DNA from: Roseiarcus sp963726105
Lineage (GTDB): Bacteria; Pseudomonadota; Alphaproteobacteria; Rhizobiales; Beijerinckiaceae
DNA length: 64,000 bases
Direction: 5' to 3'
Assembly (NCBI GenBank): GCA_963726105.1
Contig: CAVSBJ010000009.1
Span: 1-64,000 of the forward strand
A program made the translations under genes and the position numbers. Shown here in pieces: positions 1 through 8,516 of the stretch. Under the pieces are notes generated by a model that saw nothing but the letters and a program-made list of their open reading frames with translations, ran no database searches and was not told the origin of the DNA. Position 1 is the stretch's first letter. Every line of letters begins with the position of its first letter.

Positions 1-404
1 ATCTCCTTGACCGCCGCGACCAACCGTGGGTCGGCGATCGCCTTGATCAACTGATCTTCAGAACGGAAGAGATAGTGGATCGACAGCACGCCCAATTCCG
101 GCGCGACGGTCGCCGCGTTGGCGGTCGAGCTGATCATGAAATCGATGTCGCCGGTGCGAATCTTTTGCAGCATCTGGGGCTCCTGCCCCAGTTGCGCGCC
201 TGGAAACTGGTCGATCGCCATTGACCCGTGGCTCAACCCCATGAGCTTGTTATTAAAGAGGTCCGCCGCGACGCCGTAGCCGGTCGAATGCGGCTGGTCA
301 TAGGCGAAACTCAAATGGCGCGTCTGATCCGCTCGCACCGTCGCCCCTCCAAGGGCGGCCATTGCGACTGCGATGACTGCCGCGCGCAACCGCCATCGGC
401 CCAT
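1..404 (-). CDS. TRAP transporter substrate-binding protein (DctP type), 5' part only
   Basis: Read from an ATG at 404 that follows a GGGAGGAAA ribosome site; the gene leaves the window at base 1, so only about 134 residues are seen. A Sec signal peptide (about residues 1-28, ending ATVRA) is followed by the receptor start LSFAYDQPHSTGYG and the segment LGQEPQMLQKIRTGDIDFM, both characteristic of DctP-family periplasmic solute receptors. These proteins capture organic acids or related solutes for a DctQM membrane pair, which would lie beyond the left edge. It is on the same strand as the ABC transport locus upstream but separated by 484 bases, so it may have its own promoter. The ligand cannot be told from this fragment. 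Confidence 0.85.
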   Translation of the reverse strand, partial: MGRWRLRAAVIAVAMAALGGATVRADQTRHLSFAYDQPHSTGYGVAADLFNNKLMGLSHGSMAIDQFPGAQLGQEPQMLQKIRTGDIDFMISSTANAATVAPELGVLSIHYLFRSEDQLIKAIADPRLVAAVKE

Positions 405-888
405 CCGCTTTCCTCCCGCTCGCCGCCGCATGGGTGACGCTGCGCCAACTTTTTGGGCTGAGCGTAGCCATATGCGCAACCCGTGTCCACGTCGGCTGAG
501 CGCAGTGATAACCCGCAGGCTCTTCGGAGCGCCTCCGGAAGGAGAGGAGTGCGTGCCAAAGCCGCCATTCCGTTGCGAGCGCGAAATAGGCTTCGCCGTC
601 CTGAGCGACAGTTCGTGGCGCGGCGTTCGTCATATTCCTGTCTATGATTGATCCGGAGTTCGGGGGGTTCTCGGTGGTTCAGCCCTTGAAAGCGAAAACG
701 CGCCTCCAAACCTGAATGGTCTCGGTTGACGAACCAATGCGCGGGAAGGCCGGAAATGGCGGCGCGCAAACAAAATTCCAGTGCGCTATCCTCGCCACGA
801 AAACGGACGCGGCCGCCATTGACGAGACAAAACCGCTCAGGGCGTTTCACTGTGGGAGCGGGTTCTGATCGGTCGCACCGTTCGGCTT
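405..888. other. Gap between the ABC ATPase and the TRAP receptor gene
   Basis: Nearly 500 bases without a recognisable gene. Open frames exist on both strands but their products are rich in Arg, Ser and Pro and match no family I know. The stretch should contain the promoter of the TRAP receptor gene and the 3' end signals of the upstream ABC operon. I see no convincing hairpin with a T-run. Confidence 0.5.
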
Positions 889-2409
889 TTAATACACGGC
901 CGCGAACATGACCGTCTCGGAGGTTGCCTCGTCCGGCGAAAGCTCTTCGACAATTCGGCCCTGCCTCGAAACCAGAATGCGGTCCGACAAGCTCAGGATC
1001 TCGGGGAGGTAGGACGAGATCACCACAACGGCGAGGCCGTCGTCGGCGAGCGCGCCGATCAAATGATGGATTTCGGCTATGGCGCCGACGTCCACACCGC
1101 GCGTCGGCTCATCAAAAATGATCAGCTTGGGATCTTGAACAAGGGACTTCGCAATCACGACTTTCTGTTGATTGCCGCCGGAAAGTTCGATGACCCGCGG
1201 GTCGCCGCCCAGCGTACGAATATTGAGCTTCTTGGTCCACCGAGCCGCGAGCGCCAGCTTTTCGCTTCGGCTCGCGAGAACCCCACGCGACTCGCCGCCC
1301 GCGATTTGTCCGACGTAGATGTTGTCTGCGACGGACATGGTCTCGAACAGTCCGTCGCCTTTTCGATCCTCGGTGACATAGACGACGCCGTCGCCGACCG
1401 CGGCGCGAGGGGTCCGGTAACGCACCAATCGATCGCCCAGCCGGATGTCGCCGCCATGAAAGGCGTCGCGCTTGACAACGCCGGCGATGATTCTCGCCGT
1501 TTCTGTCCGCCCCGAGCCGACCAGGCCGAAAACGCCCGTGACCTGCCCGGCGAAAATCGAGAATGATGTGTTGCGCACCTGGTTCTGCATCGAGAGGTTT
1601 TGGACGCTGAGGACCTTGGCCCCAGGCGGTCGCCGTTGAGCGCGCGCGCCCGCTGGGCCATAGAGCTCGTCGGTGAGCGACCGTCCGACCATCTGGCGGA
1701 TGATCGTTTCGCGCGTGAACGATTTGGCGTCGTCAGTGATGACGTGGGCGCCGTCACGCAAAATCGTGATCCGGTCGGAGATTTCGAGCGCTTCCTCCAA
1801 CGCGTGACTGATGAAGATGATGGACACGCGATCCTTCCGCAGTCGGTCGATCAGCGCGAACAGATGATTTTTCTCCTCCGGGGTCAGAGTCGCGGTCGGC
1901 TCGTCGAAAATGATCACCTTCGCTTTGAGGCGCACCGCGCGCGCGATCTCGACCATCTGCCGCTTGGCGGTGCCGAGCGACTGGACCGTGGCGGTTGGAT
2001 CGACCGGAAAGTTCAGCGACTGAAGAAATTGCTGCGCGTCGATATAGGTTCCGCGCAGCCGGTTGAAGAATTTTTCGTCGCCCAGATAAAGGTTTTGCGC
2101 GACCGTCATGCTCGGGACGAGGCTGGTCTCCTGATAGACCATCGCAATGCCATATCGTCGCGCCAACGAAGGGGTGGCGATCTGGATTCGTTGGCCATCG
2201 ATACGGATCTCGCCCTGGGTCAGCGTCACCGCGCCAGCGAGGATCTTGACCAGCGTCGACTTGCCGGCCCCGTTCTCACCGAGAATCGCGTGCACTTCGC
2301 CGCGCCTGAGATCGAAATCAATGTCTTTCAGCGCCGCGACGCCGCGATAGTGCTTGCCAACGCCTATCATCTCCAAGACAGGCGGCTCTGTTTGGGATGA
2401 GAGATTCAT
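889..2409 (-). CDS. Sugar-type ABC transporter ATP-binding protein (MglA/RbsA family, two ATPase domains)
   Basis: Energises import through the RbsC-type permeases of this locus. At 506 residues it has the usual length of the double-domain family. The first domain has Walker A GENGAGKST at residues 44-52 and Walker B IIFDEPTATLT; its signature is the weak form LGTAKRQ. The second domain has the degenerate P-loop GLVGSGRTE, then signature LSGGNQQK and Walker B IIFDEPTRGVDVGA, the pattern known for MglA/RbsA/XylG. Its ATG overlaps the stop of the preceding SMP-30-like gene (ATGA), which indicates translational coupling. It is the last clear ABC gene of the run. Solute class is not readable from the ATPase. 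Confidence 0.95.
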   Translation of the reverse strand: MNLSSQTEPPVLEMIGVGKHYRGVAALKDIDFDLRRGEVHAILGENGAGKSTLVKILAGAVTLTQGEIRIDGQRIQIATPSLARRYGIAMVYQETSLVPSMTVAQNLYLGDEKFFNRLRGTYIDAQQFLQSLNFPVDPTATVQSLGTAKRQMVEIARAVRLKAKVIIFDEPTATLTPEEKNHLFALIDRLRKDRVSIIFISHALEEALEISDRITILRDGAHVITDDAKSFTRETIIRQMVGRSLTDELYGPAGARAQRRPPGAKVLSVQNLSMQNQVRNTSFSIFAGQVTGVFGLVGSGRTETARIIAGVVKRDAFHGGDIRLGDRLVRYRTPRAAVGDGVVYVTEDRKGDGLFETMSVADNIYVGQIAGGESRGVLASRSEKLALAARWTKKLNIRTLGGDPRVIELSGGNQQKVVIAKSLVQDPKLIIFDEPTRGVDVGAIAEIHHLIGALADDGLAVVVISSYLPEILSLSDRILVSRQGRIVEELSPDEATSETVMFAAVY

Positions 2410-3479
2410 GTCGTCGCTCCAATATCGGCAAATGAAGCGACAACGCCGTCGCCCTTGGCGGCGAAATAAACCCGTCCTTCGAACGCCAGGCAGGACGTGA
2501 CGCCGTGCCGGCGTCCATTCGCCCGACTGTGGAGGCTGGCGACCGGACGATAGGCGGCGTCAAGACGCGCCACGAGCCCATAGGACCGGCTCGGAGACCA
2601 CGGCTTGAGCACGCCGAGTTGCCGGACGCCGCCCTGTTGTGTCGGTTCGAGCGGCGACCCACCGGCGCGAAGGTTGGGCGCAAGCCAATAATCGGGATCG
2701 ATTTCGTCGATCATGCGCCGGCGGTAGCGGTCCTCGCTCAGGACAAACTCGACGAGCTGACTGCGCGGCGCAAACAGGGCGAGCCAGATTGTCCCGTCGG
2801 CTCCGCGCGACAGCCGGGCGGGATAAGCCGGAAGGTCCTCCAGCACCGGAGCGGCGCGGTGGGAGGCGCCGGGAAGAATGCGAGTAAGCGCGCTGCGCCA
2901 GCTTTCGGAAACGACGACAGAGTCCCCTTCATCGATGAGGCCATAGGGGTAGGCGAGATCGCCGGCGATTTGGGTTCGCTCGCCGGTCGCGACGTCGAGC
3001 CGCCAGACCGAACCCGAGTTCATCTTCTCCATGAGGTCGCGTTTCCAATCGGCTGGCCCATGGGCCGCAGAGCCGCTCGCGACAATGAGCGCGCCGTCCC
3101 GGGCCGCCGCCAGCGCGGTCATGCATCGTGGGCCGGCAATCGTCTTTCCATCATTCCGTCCGCCGATGAAAACGATCCGGCCGTCGACAAGGCCGGCCGC
3201 CGCGCCACCGTCCGGCAATCCAGTCAAGGCGGTGATCTCAGCGTCGAAGCTCACGACGGTCTTATTTTCAAGCTCGTCCACGCGCTTGAGCGACTGCCCG
3301 AGCGAAACCAAAAGGCCTTGCGTGGTGACGGCGAGGGCGTCGGGCTTCGGCGCTTCGAGGACGACTGCGGCAGCGTCGAGGAGATCATTGGGCCGGAACG
3401 CGCCGTCCATCGGCGGCGTCGTGATCGAGGCTTCGCCCCGGCCGAACCATCGGTCCAAAGCTTTTGCGATCGGCCTCAC
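2406..3479 (-). CDS. SMP-30/strictosidine synthase-like beta-propeller protein
   Basis: A 357-residue protein with no signal peptide. The central and C-terminal part resembles SMP-30/gluconolactonase and strictosidine-synthase-like six-bladed propellers (segments YPYGLIDEGDSVVVSES, DLPAYPARLSRGADGTIWLA). It is related to the C-terminal half of the adjacent permease fusion, including the LP-YP-----G-NG/DG pattern, so the two look like paralogous propellers kept side by side. Known relatives are metal-dependent lactonases or esterases; which reaction this one performs is unknown. Its start overlaps the end of the upstream fusion gene and its stop overlaps the start of the ATPase gene, so all three are probably translated together. 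Confidence 0.75.
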   Translation of the reverse strand: MRPIAKALDRWFGRGEASITTPPMDGAFRPNDLLDAAAVVLEAPKPDALAVTTQGLLVSLGQSLKRVDELENKTVVSFDAEITALTGLPDGGAAAGLVDGRIVFIGGRNDGKTIAGPRCMTALAAARDGALIVASGSAAHGPADWKRDLMEKMNSGSVWRLDVATGERTQIAGDLAYPYGLIDEGDSVVVSESWRSALTRILPGASHRAAPVLEDLPAYPARLSRGADGTIWLALFAPRSQLVEFVLSEDRYRRRMIDEIDPDYWLAPNLRAGGSPLEPTQQGGVRQLGVLKPWSPSRSYGLVARLDAAYRPVASLHSRANGRRHGVTSCLAFEGRVYFAAKGDGVVASFADIGATT

Positions 3480-5611
3480 GCTTGCGCTCGCCAGTAGGAG
3501 GCGAGGCTCGTCCAGTTGGGGTCGGCGTCGGGAAGTTTGATCCGGCCGATCCGGTTGTTCGTCACGCCGCCGAGAAAAAGATGGCCGCGATGTTCGCGCA
3601 TCGAAGTGATCGTAGGATGGTTTTCACCCCTGCGATCCCAGAGCGTTTCGAGAACCCGGCCGTTCGCGTCGAAATGAACGACGCATCCGACATTCACGTT
3701 CGGGAAAAGCCATTCGTCGGCCGCCACCCAGCGGGCCATGCGGCGCCGAAAGCCGGGCATGGTCATCGCAAGATCGTAGCTCGGCGTCCGCGTCCCCGCG
3801 AGCGCCACCCAGTAGGCGCCATTCGATCCACGATTGATGTTGTCGGGGTAGCCGGGAAGATCCGAGATGACTTTTTCGATCGTTCCGGCTTTGGGACCCT
3901 GGAGCCAATATCGGCTCACGCGACAGCCCCAGGTTTCCGCGAACAGGACAGATTGATTGTCGTGGGCGAGACACACGCCGTTGGCGAACAGAAGGTTGCG
4001 CAGAATCGTCCGCGTCGTTCCGGTGGCGGGGTCGTAGCGGATCATCCGGCCATTGCCACGCCCCTCCAAGGCGTCAACGACCCATTCCTCGTAGCCGTAT
4101 CGGATCGTCGCTTCGCTGAAATAGATCCTGCCGTCGGGCCCGATGTCGAGATCGTCGGCGAGGCGCATACGGGAATCGTCGATGATCGAAAAGGGCGAGC
4201 GATTGGTCTCCGCCGTCAGCTTCCTGACATTACGGTCTCTGTCGACCCGATAGAGACCCATGCCGGCGATACAGACATTGAGGCCGCCCTCGCGGTCGAA
4301 GGCCAGGCCGAGCGGCCGCCCGCCGACATGAGCGTAGACTTCCCGCTTGCGGTAATCGGGCGCGAGAAAGCGGACGATCTCGCCCTGCCGAACGCCGCAG
4401 TAGAGATGGTTGTCTTCATCGAGAATGACATCCTCGGGACCGTCGACCTCGCCGAGGCCGATGATCTCCACCTCGTTGAGGCGGTCATTCATCGCATAGG
4501 GCGACGAGGAGTTGCGGGCGAAATCCGGCGCCGCAGGCAAAGCGAGATGAGCCGGCGATACATAGACTTTCGCCAGCAGGCGATGGCGCCATCTGCTCCA
4601 CCTGACGTCGATGGCGATGGCGACTATGAGCACGAGCCCGATCGCCAAGGAGGAGGCGCCGTTTTCAAGCCCAAGACGAACGAGACCATTCGTCAAGAGC
4701 GAAACGATGACCGCGCCCATAAGCGCCTTGCCGACAGAGCCGCGGCCGCCGCCGACGCTATTGCCGCCAAGGATCGCGGCGGTCACGACGGCGAGTTCGA
4801 GGCCGATTCCGGTGTCGGGCCCGGCGCCGGAAAGCCGCGCAGCGTAAAGCGTGCCGGCGAGGCTCGTCAGGAATCCTGAAACGACATAGGTCAGGCAGAC
4901 GATCGCCCGCACGGGGATTCCCGCGTTGTAGGCGGCGCGACGCGATCCGCCGACTGCGGTGATCCGCCAGCCGATGCGCAGCCGGGTCAGAACGACTTGC
5001 GCGATGATCGCGACCGCCGCGAGGACGAGGACGCTGAATGGGATTCCCAATACCGAGCCCGAGCCGATAAAGTCCCAAGCGTCGGATTCCACGTCGCTCG
5101 ACGCGATCCTCACCGAGTAGATCTGCAGCAAAAACTCGACGATCGACCGGATGAGGGTCAACATGACGAGCGTCGTCAGAAACGCTCGAAGTTTGAGAAA
5201 GCCGATCAGCAGGCCGTTGACGAGGCCAACAAACGCGCCGACGGCGATCGTCCCGGCGACCGCCGCCGCCACCGGCCAATGTCCGACATTGATGAGCGCC
5301 AGGGCTGTGACATTGGCGAGCGCGAAGTTCGAGCCGACGCTGAGATCGATCCCTCCACCCAGCATGACGATCGTCATGCCGATGACGATCAAGCCAAATT
5401 CGCCGATCTGACGCGACGTGTCGGAGAGATTTCCCAGGGTAGTGAAGTACGGAATCGATTCGGCGAGAAAAATCACCAGTGCGAGGAGCAGAACGATGGG
5501 GATGACATTGTCCATCCACCTCCTGCCGAGCACCTCGCCGACGACGTGATCGGGCACATAGCGATAGCGCAGTCTTGTGGCCCAGTCGCCGACCGTCATG
5601 ACCCATTCCAA
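3476..5611 (-). CDS. RbsC-type ABC permease fused to a C-terminal SMP-30-like propeller
   Basis: The 711-residue product has two parts. Residues ~1-350 are a sugar-type ABC permease with many hydrophobic helices and the family segments GIDLSVGS, LVNGLLIGFLKL and AILGGNSVGGGRGSV. After the last helix (IAIDVRWSRWRHRLL) there is a linker, then from about residue 374 (a Met in frame, SPYAMNDRL) an SMP-30/strictosidine-synthase-like domain to the end, with FANGVCLAHDNQSVLFAETW and DLPGYPDNINRGSNGAYWVA. RbsC-type permeases normally stop near 330-350 residues. No frame break is visible at the junction. Permease C-termini are cytoplasmic, so the propeller probably sits inside the cell near the exit of the channel (inference). 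The stop overlaps the next gene. Confidence 0.9.
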   Translation of the reverse strand: MEWVMTVGDWATRLRYRYVPDHVVGEVLGRRWMDNVIPIVLLLALVIFLAESIPYFTTLGNLSDTSRQIGEFGLIVIGMTIVMLGGGIDLSVGSNFALANVTALALINVGHWPVAAAVAGTIAVGAFVGLVNGLLIGFLKLRAFLTTLVMLTLIRSIVEFLLQIYSVRIASSDVESDAWDFIGSGSVLGIPFSVLVLAAVAIIAQVVLTRLRIGWRITAVGGSRRAAYNAGIPVRAIVCLTYVVSGFLTSLAGTLYAARLSGAGPDTGIGLELAVVTAAILGGNSVGGGRGSVGKALMGAVIVSLLTNGLVRLGLENGASSLAIGLVLIVAIAIDVRWSRWRHRLLAKVYVSPAHLALPAAPDFARNSSSPYAMNDRLNEVEIIGLGEVDGPEDVILDEDNHLYCGVRQGEIVRFLAPDYRKREVYAHVGGRPLGLAFDREGGLNVCIAGMGLYRVDRDRNVRKLTAETNRSPFSIIDDSRMRLADDLDIGPDGRIYFSEATIRYGYEEWVVDALEGRGNGRMIRYDPATGTTRTILRNLLFANGVCLAHDNQSVLFAETWGCRVSRYWLQGPKAGTIEKVISDLPGYPDNINRGSNGAYWVALAGTRTPSYDLAMTMPGFRRRMARWVAADEWLFPNVNVGCVVHFDANGRVLETLWDRRGENHPTITSMREHRGHLFLGGVTNNRIGRIKLPDADPNWTSLASYWRAQA

Positions 5612-5681
5612 CTCAACGAAAAAGCGCTGAGCCGCTCCAGCGGCTCAGCGCAATTTCTTGATTCCAGTTCGAGCATTCGCC

Positions 5682-6683
5682 CTATTTCTTGAGAGCGCTC
5701 GCGCTCCAGCACAGGCCGGGATGAAGCGTCTCCTTGGAGATGACGAGTTGCGGGCTATAGATGACCGCCTTGAGCTTGCCGGCCGGCAGTCCGGTTTCGA
5801 GAACGGTGGAGATCATGTCGTTGAGGTCGCGGCCCTGGTCCATGACCTGATAGGCGATCTCCTTGTCGAACGCGCCTTTCTCGACGTTGTCGCAAGCCAT
5901 TTGCTCGCCGCCGCCTGAGGTTACCAAGACGATCGGCTTGCCCGATTCCTTGATCGCGGCCGCGGCGCCAAGATCCATCACGTCCCAGAATCCGATGATT
6001 CCGCAGAGATCCGGATTCTGCTGGATGACGGTGGAAATGACGGCATGCGCCTTGGTCGCGTCCCATTCGCCCGCGACATTGGCGACGGTCTTGATCTCCG
6101 GATGTTTGGACAAGGCGTTCTCCACCCCCTTCATCATCCCGCTGTCCGACCCCGAAGTCGGCTGACCCTGCAAAACCGCGATCTTGCCGCTCGTGCCGGC
6201 GCCGCACCTGTCGATAACGCCCTTCGCCTCCGCTTCGCCGATGCCGATCCAATCCGCGCCGACGTAGACGTCCGAATTGTAGTTCGACCTCATATTGATC
6301 TGGATGACGTGGATGCCCGCTTCCTCGGCGCGCTTGAGCAGCTTCGCGTAGGACTGGATATCCGGATTGTGCACGACGATGACGTCAGGCTTTTCGGCTA
6401 TGAGCGCGGTGAGCGCCTGTGCGCCGGCGTCGGCGCTGAAATGCGGATCGCGAACTTCGAACTTCATTCCCAGGCGATCGGCCTGCTGCTTCATGACGGA
6501 CGCCCAACCTTCGGTGAGGTCGATGCCCATCGTGACCGGTACGAAGGCGATCGTCTTGCCCGAGAGATCCTTGAAGTAGTCAGCGCGCCGAGGATCGTCA
6601 ATTCCTGCGGCCCGCGCGGTGGCGGCGAGACCGGTCAGCAAGAGGGCAAAGCCCAAGGCCGCCGCTATTTGTCTGATGCGCAT
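5682..6683 (-). CDS. Periplasmic sugar-binding-like protein of the ABC transporter (RbsB type)
   Basis: A 333-residue secreted protein. The signal peptide MRIRQIAAALGFALLLTGL ends near ATARA. The mature part is a periplasmic-binding-protein-like type I domain: KTIAFVPVTMGIDLTEGW, then EKPDVIVVHNPD, IHVIQINM, and GKIAVLQGQPTSGSD, and a C-terminal lobe with ICGIIGFWD-like ligand-cleft residues (CGIIGFWDVMDLGAAAA). It captures the solute in the periplasm and delivers it to the permeases. The gene lies between the esterase gene and the permease fusion. Its N-terminus closely resembles that of the esterase upstream (both MR-RQIA-AL), part of the duplicated junction described separately. The ligand could be a sugar, sugar acid or phenolic; it cannot be read from sequence. 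Confidence 0.9.
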   Translation of the reverse strand: MRIRQIAAALGFALLLTGLAATARAAGIDDPRRADYFKDLSGKTIAFVPVTMGIDLTEGWASVMKQQADRLGMKFEVRDPHFSADAGAQALTALIAEKPDVIVVHNPDIQSYAKLLKRAEEAGIHVIQINMRSNYNSDVYVGADWIGIGEAEAKGVIDRCGAGTSGKIAVLQGQPTSGSDSGMMKGVENALSKHPEIKTVANVAGEWDATKAHAVISTVIQQNPDLCGIIGFWDVMDLGAAAAIKESGKPIVLVTSGGGEQMACDNVEKGAFDKEIAYQVMDQGRDLNDMISTVLETGLPAGKLKAVIYSPQLVISKETLHPGLCWSASALKK

Positions 6684-6785
6684 GTTTCATACTCCCTTTT
6701 TCAGTTGACGGCGTTCTGGATGCCGCCTTGTTGCGCGGTCCGTGCGTCCCCGCGGATTGACGATGCTGTCGAGCAGATTGTCATG
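6655..6785 (-). repeat. Imperfect direct repeat, copy 2 (permease tail + intergenic + signal-peptide start)
   Basis: Aligns with 8405-8516. Shared plus-strand words include gatttgtct/tatttgtct, cgcatgttt, gcgttct, cgcc-tgttg and ctgtcgagca, in the same order and spacing apart from an extra ~10 bases here near 6700. Both copies cover the first codons of a secreted protein, the intergenic gap and the last codons of a permease. Confidence 0.7.
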
Positions 6786-6790
6786 AGCTG
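6687..6790 (-). pseudogene. Remnant of a permease 3' end next to the binding-protein gene
   Basis: On the minus strand this stretch encodes LLDSIVNPRGRTDRATRR followed by a short tail and a stop. It matches the true C-terminus of the upstream permease (VLDSLINPRDEQTDQQGDI) in content and in position relative to the next signal peptide. No permease body precedes it: the esterase gene ends at 6815. It is best read as the leftover tail of a second permease copy, or as the downstream copy of a duplication that now brackets the esterase gene. Confidence 0.7.
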
Positions 6791-6814
6791 GATCAACCTT
6801 CTGATCACGGCGTC

Positions 6815-8428
6815 TCACTTCCTTTCGACGGCGCAAACGAAACTCGCCGCCGTGTTGGTGTCGCCCTCGCCCCTGTACCAGGCGCGCTGCGGATAGGGGC
6901 AGAGCGGCCGCTGCATCTCGATGCCCTTGGAGGCGTCGCCGCCGACGTATTTCGTCGCGATGACCTGATCCGGCGCGACGCCGTCCTCGACCCAGTGCGA
7001 AAGAGCGGTGAAAATATCGTGCTCGGGGTCGAGGACCGGCGGCTGCACTCCGCCAAAGGCCGAGGAGTCGAACCCGTTCAATCCGCCGCCGATGCCGCAA
7101 TGGCCGATGCCGGGGATCATGAAGAGGCGCGCGAACGCTTTCGTCTTTTCTTCGCCGCCGAACTTGCTTACGAGGCCTTTGTAGAAGTCGAGCGTCTGCC
7201 CAACCGGGACGATCGGATCCGCCCATCCCTGGAAGAGGATCAGCTTTCCGCCCCGGTCGCGGAACTTGGTCACGTCCCCGGTCACTGCGCCATTCAGGTC
7301 GGGCCCGAGGACGGCGTCGACCTTTGCCATGTCCCGTTCGACATCGAAAGAGCGCCAATCCCAGTTAGGGCCGAACACCCATTTGAAGAGACCGTCAAAG
7401 CCCGGCTCGCCCGGTGCATTGGCGGGCGCTTCGAGGAAGCCCCAATTGAAAACGCCCGCTTCGCTGCCCGGCGGCTCGCCGTAGAAGAGCGCCTTGCCGT
7501 TCTTGTCGGCGGGGCCGAGATAGATCGCCTTTGCGCTCTCGACCTCTTCCGGAGTCAGGCAATCGTCGGCTGGGGCGCCCTTGCAGATGAGCTGAGCCGG
7601 ATCGAAGTCGCAGGACATCGGATCGGCAATGAACGGATCGGACTTAAGGCCATTGACCCTGCCGCCACAGGCGGCCACCGCCGACTTGGTGAGCAAGGCG
7701 AGTTTGGCGTCGGATAGCTTGTGTCCTGGTTTGAGGTTCGCAGCCTGAAAACTCGTCACGGCGACCGCGTGCCCCCAGGTCCGGTTGACGACCGGAGCGC
7801 CGGCGATGACGCCGTCGAAGTCCTCGGAGTAATATTCCGCTTCGATAAGCCCCTGCTGACCGCCCGTCGAGCAGCCCGTGTAATAGGAGCGCTTGGGGTC
7901 CTCACCGTAGAACGCTTTCGCGATCGCTTTCCCGGCGACCGCCGCTTCGTGCGTCCCCAGCATGCCCCAGTCTTTCCACTTGTCCGGGCGCCCGATGAGC
8001 GCGTCGCCGTTGAGCGGCGTCGCCGGCGCCGTCCCGAGGTCCGTCTCCGCGGAGACGTAGCCGCGCTTGATCGCGACTTCCATCGCCCCGTAATTGTAGG
8101 CGAGGACGCCCCCGTAGCCGCCGTTGCCGTTGAGGTGGAAGACGCCTTTCCATCCGTCGTTCGGCATCCATAGCTCGACGCGAACGTCGGAGTCGGGCGC
8201 GTCTTTCACCGAAGCGACGACGCGGCAAAACGCAGGCATGGCCTTGCGCGTCACCTTGTCAGCGGTCATGAGGTCGCCGGCCGGGATCGCCTCCGCGCTG
8301 ATGATCGTCGTGTCGGAGATTTTCGCAGATTTCAGACCTTCACAATCGACAGCGCGAGCAGGCGATAAATAGGACAAAGAGGTAAGCGTCGACAGCGCTA
8401 GGGCGACCGCGATTTGTCTCAGTCGCAT
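6815..8428 (-). CDS. Secreted tannase/feruloyl esterase family hydrolase
   Basis: A 537-residue alpha/beta hydrolase of the tannase and feruloyl esterase family. A signal peptide (MRLRQIAVALALSTLTSL, cleaved after PARA near residue 26) places it in the periplasm or outside. The nucleophile motif YTGCSTGGQQG has Ser187 preceded by Cys186; the C-terminal GIGHCGIGG supplies His443 followed by a Cys. The neighbouring Cys pair that ties nucleophile to histidine is a known hallmark of this family. Known members cut esters of gallic, ferulic or related aromatic acids. Within an ABC uptake locus it would free a sugar, acid or phenolic for import (inference). It is inserted between permease and binding-protein genes and bracketed by a duplicated junction. 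Confidence 0.88.
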   Translation of the reverse strand: MRLRQIAVALALSTLTSLSYLSPARAVDCEGLKSAKISDTTIISAEAIPAGDLMTADKVTRKAMPAFCRVVASVKDAPDSDVRVELWMPNDGWKGVFHLNGNGGYGGVLAYNYGAMEVAIKRGYVSAETDLGTAPATPLNGDALIGRPDKWKDWGMLGTHEAAVAGKAIAKAFYGEDPKRSYYTGCSTGGQQGLIEAEYYSEDFDGVIAGAPVVNRTWGHAVAVTSFQAANLKPGHKLSDAKLALLTKSAVAACGGRVNGLKSDPFIADPMSCDFDPAQLICKGAPADDCLTPEEVESAKAIYLGPADKNGKALFYGEPPGSEAGVFNWGFLEAPANAPGEPGFDGLFKWVFGPNWDWRSFDVERDMAKVDAVLGPDLNGAVTGDVTKFRDRGGKLILFQGWADPIVPVGQTLDFYKGLVSKFGGEEKTKAFARLFMIPGIGHCGIGGGLNGFDSSAFGGVQPPVLDPEHDIFTALSHWVEDGVAPDQVIATKYVGGDASKGIEMQRPLCPYPQRAWYRGEGDTNTAASFVCAVERK

Positions 8429-8516
8429 GTTTCTTGCTCCTTTTGGGCGTTCTATATGTCGCCCTGTTGATCAGTCTGCTCGTCCCGAGGGTTGATCAGA
8501 CTGTCGAGCACGATGG
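8405..8516 (-). repeat. Imperfect direct repeat, copy 1 (permease tail + intergenic + signal-peptide start)
   Basis: Partner of 6655-6785. Here the permease end is intact and the signal-peptide start belongs to the esterase. The two copies lie about 1.75 kb apart and enclose exactly the esterase gene. Confidence 0.7.

Noticed and set aside
311..850. Minus-strand frame of 179 codons covering the gap upstream of the TRAP gene
   Set aside because: Overlaps the well supported TRAP start in another frame; the product is Arg/Ser-rich and unrecognised.
3464..4879. Plus-strand frame of 471 codons opposite the permease fusion
   Set aside because: Shadow of the fusion gene, which shows clear permease and propeller motifs in its own frame.
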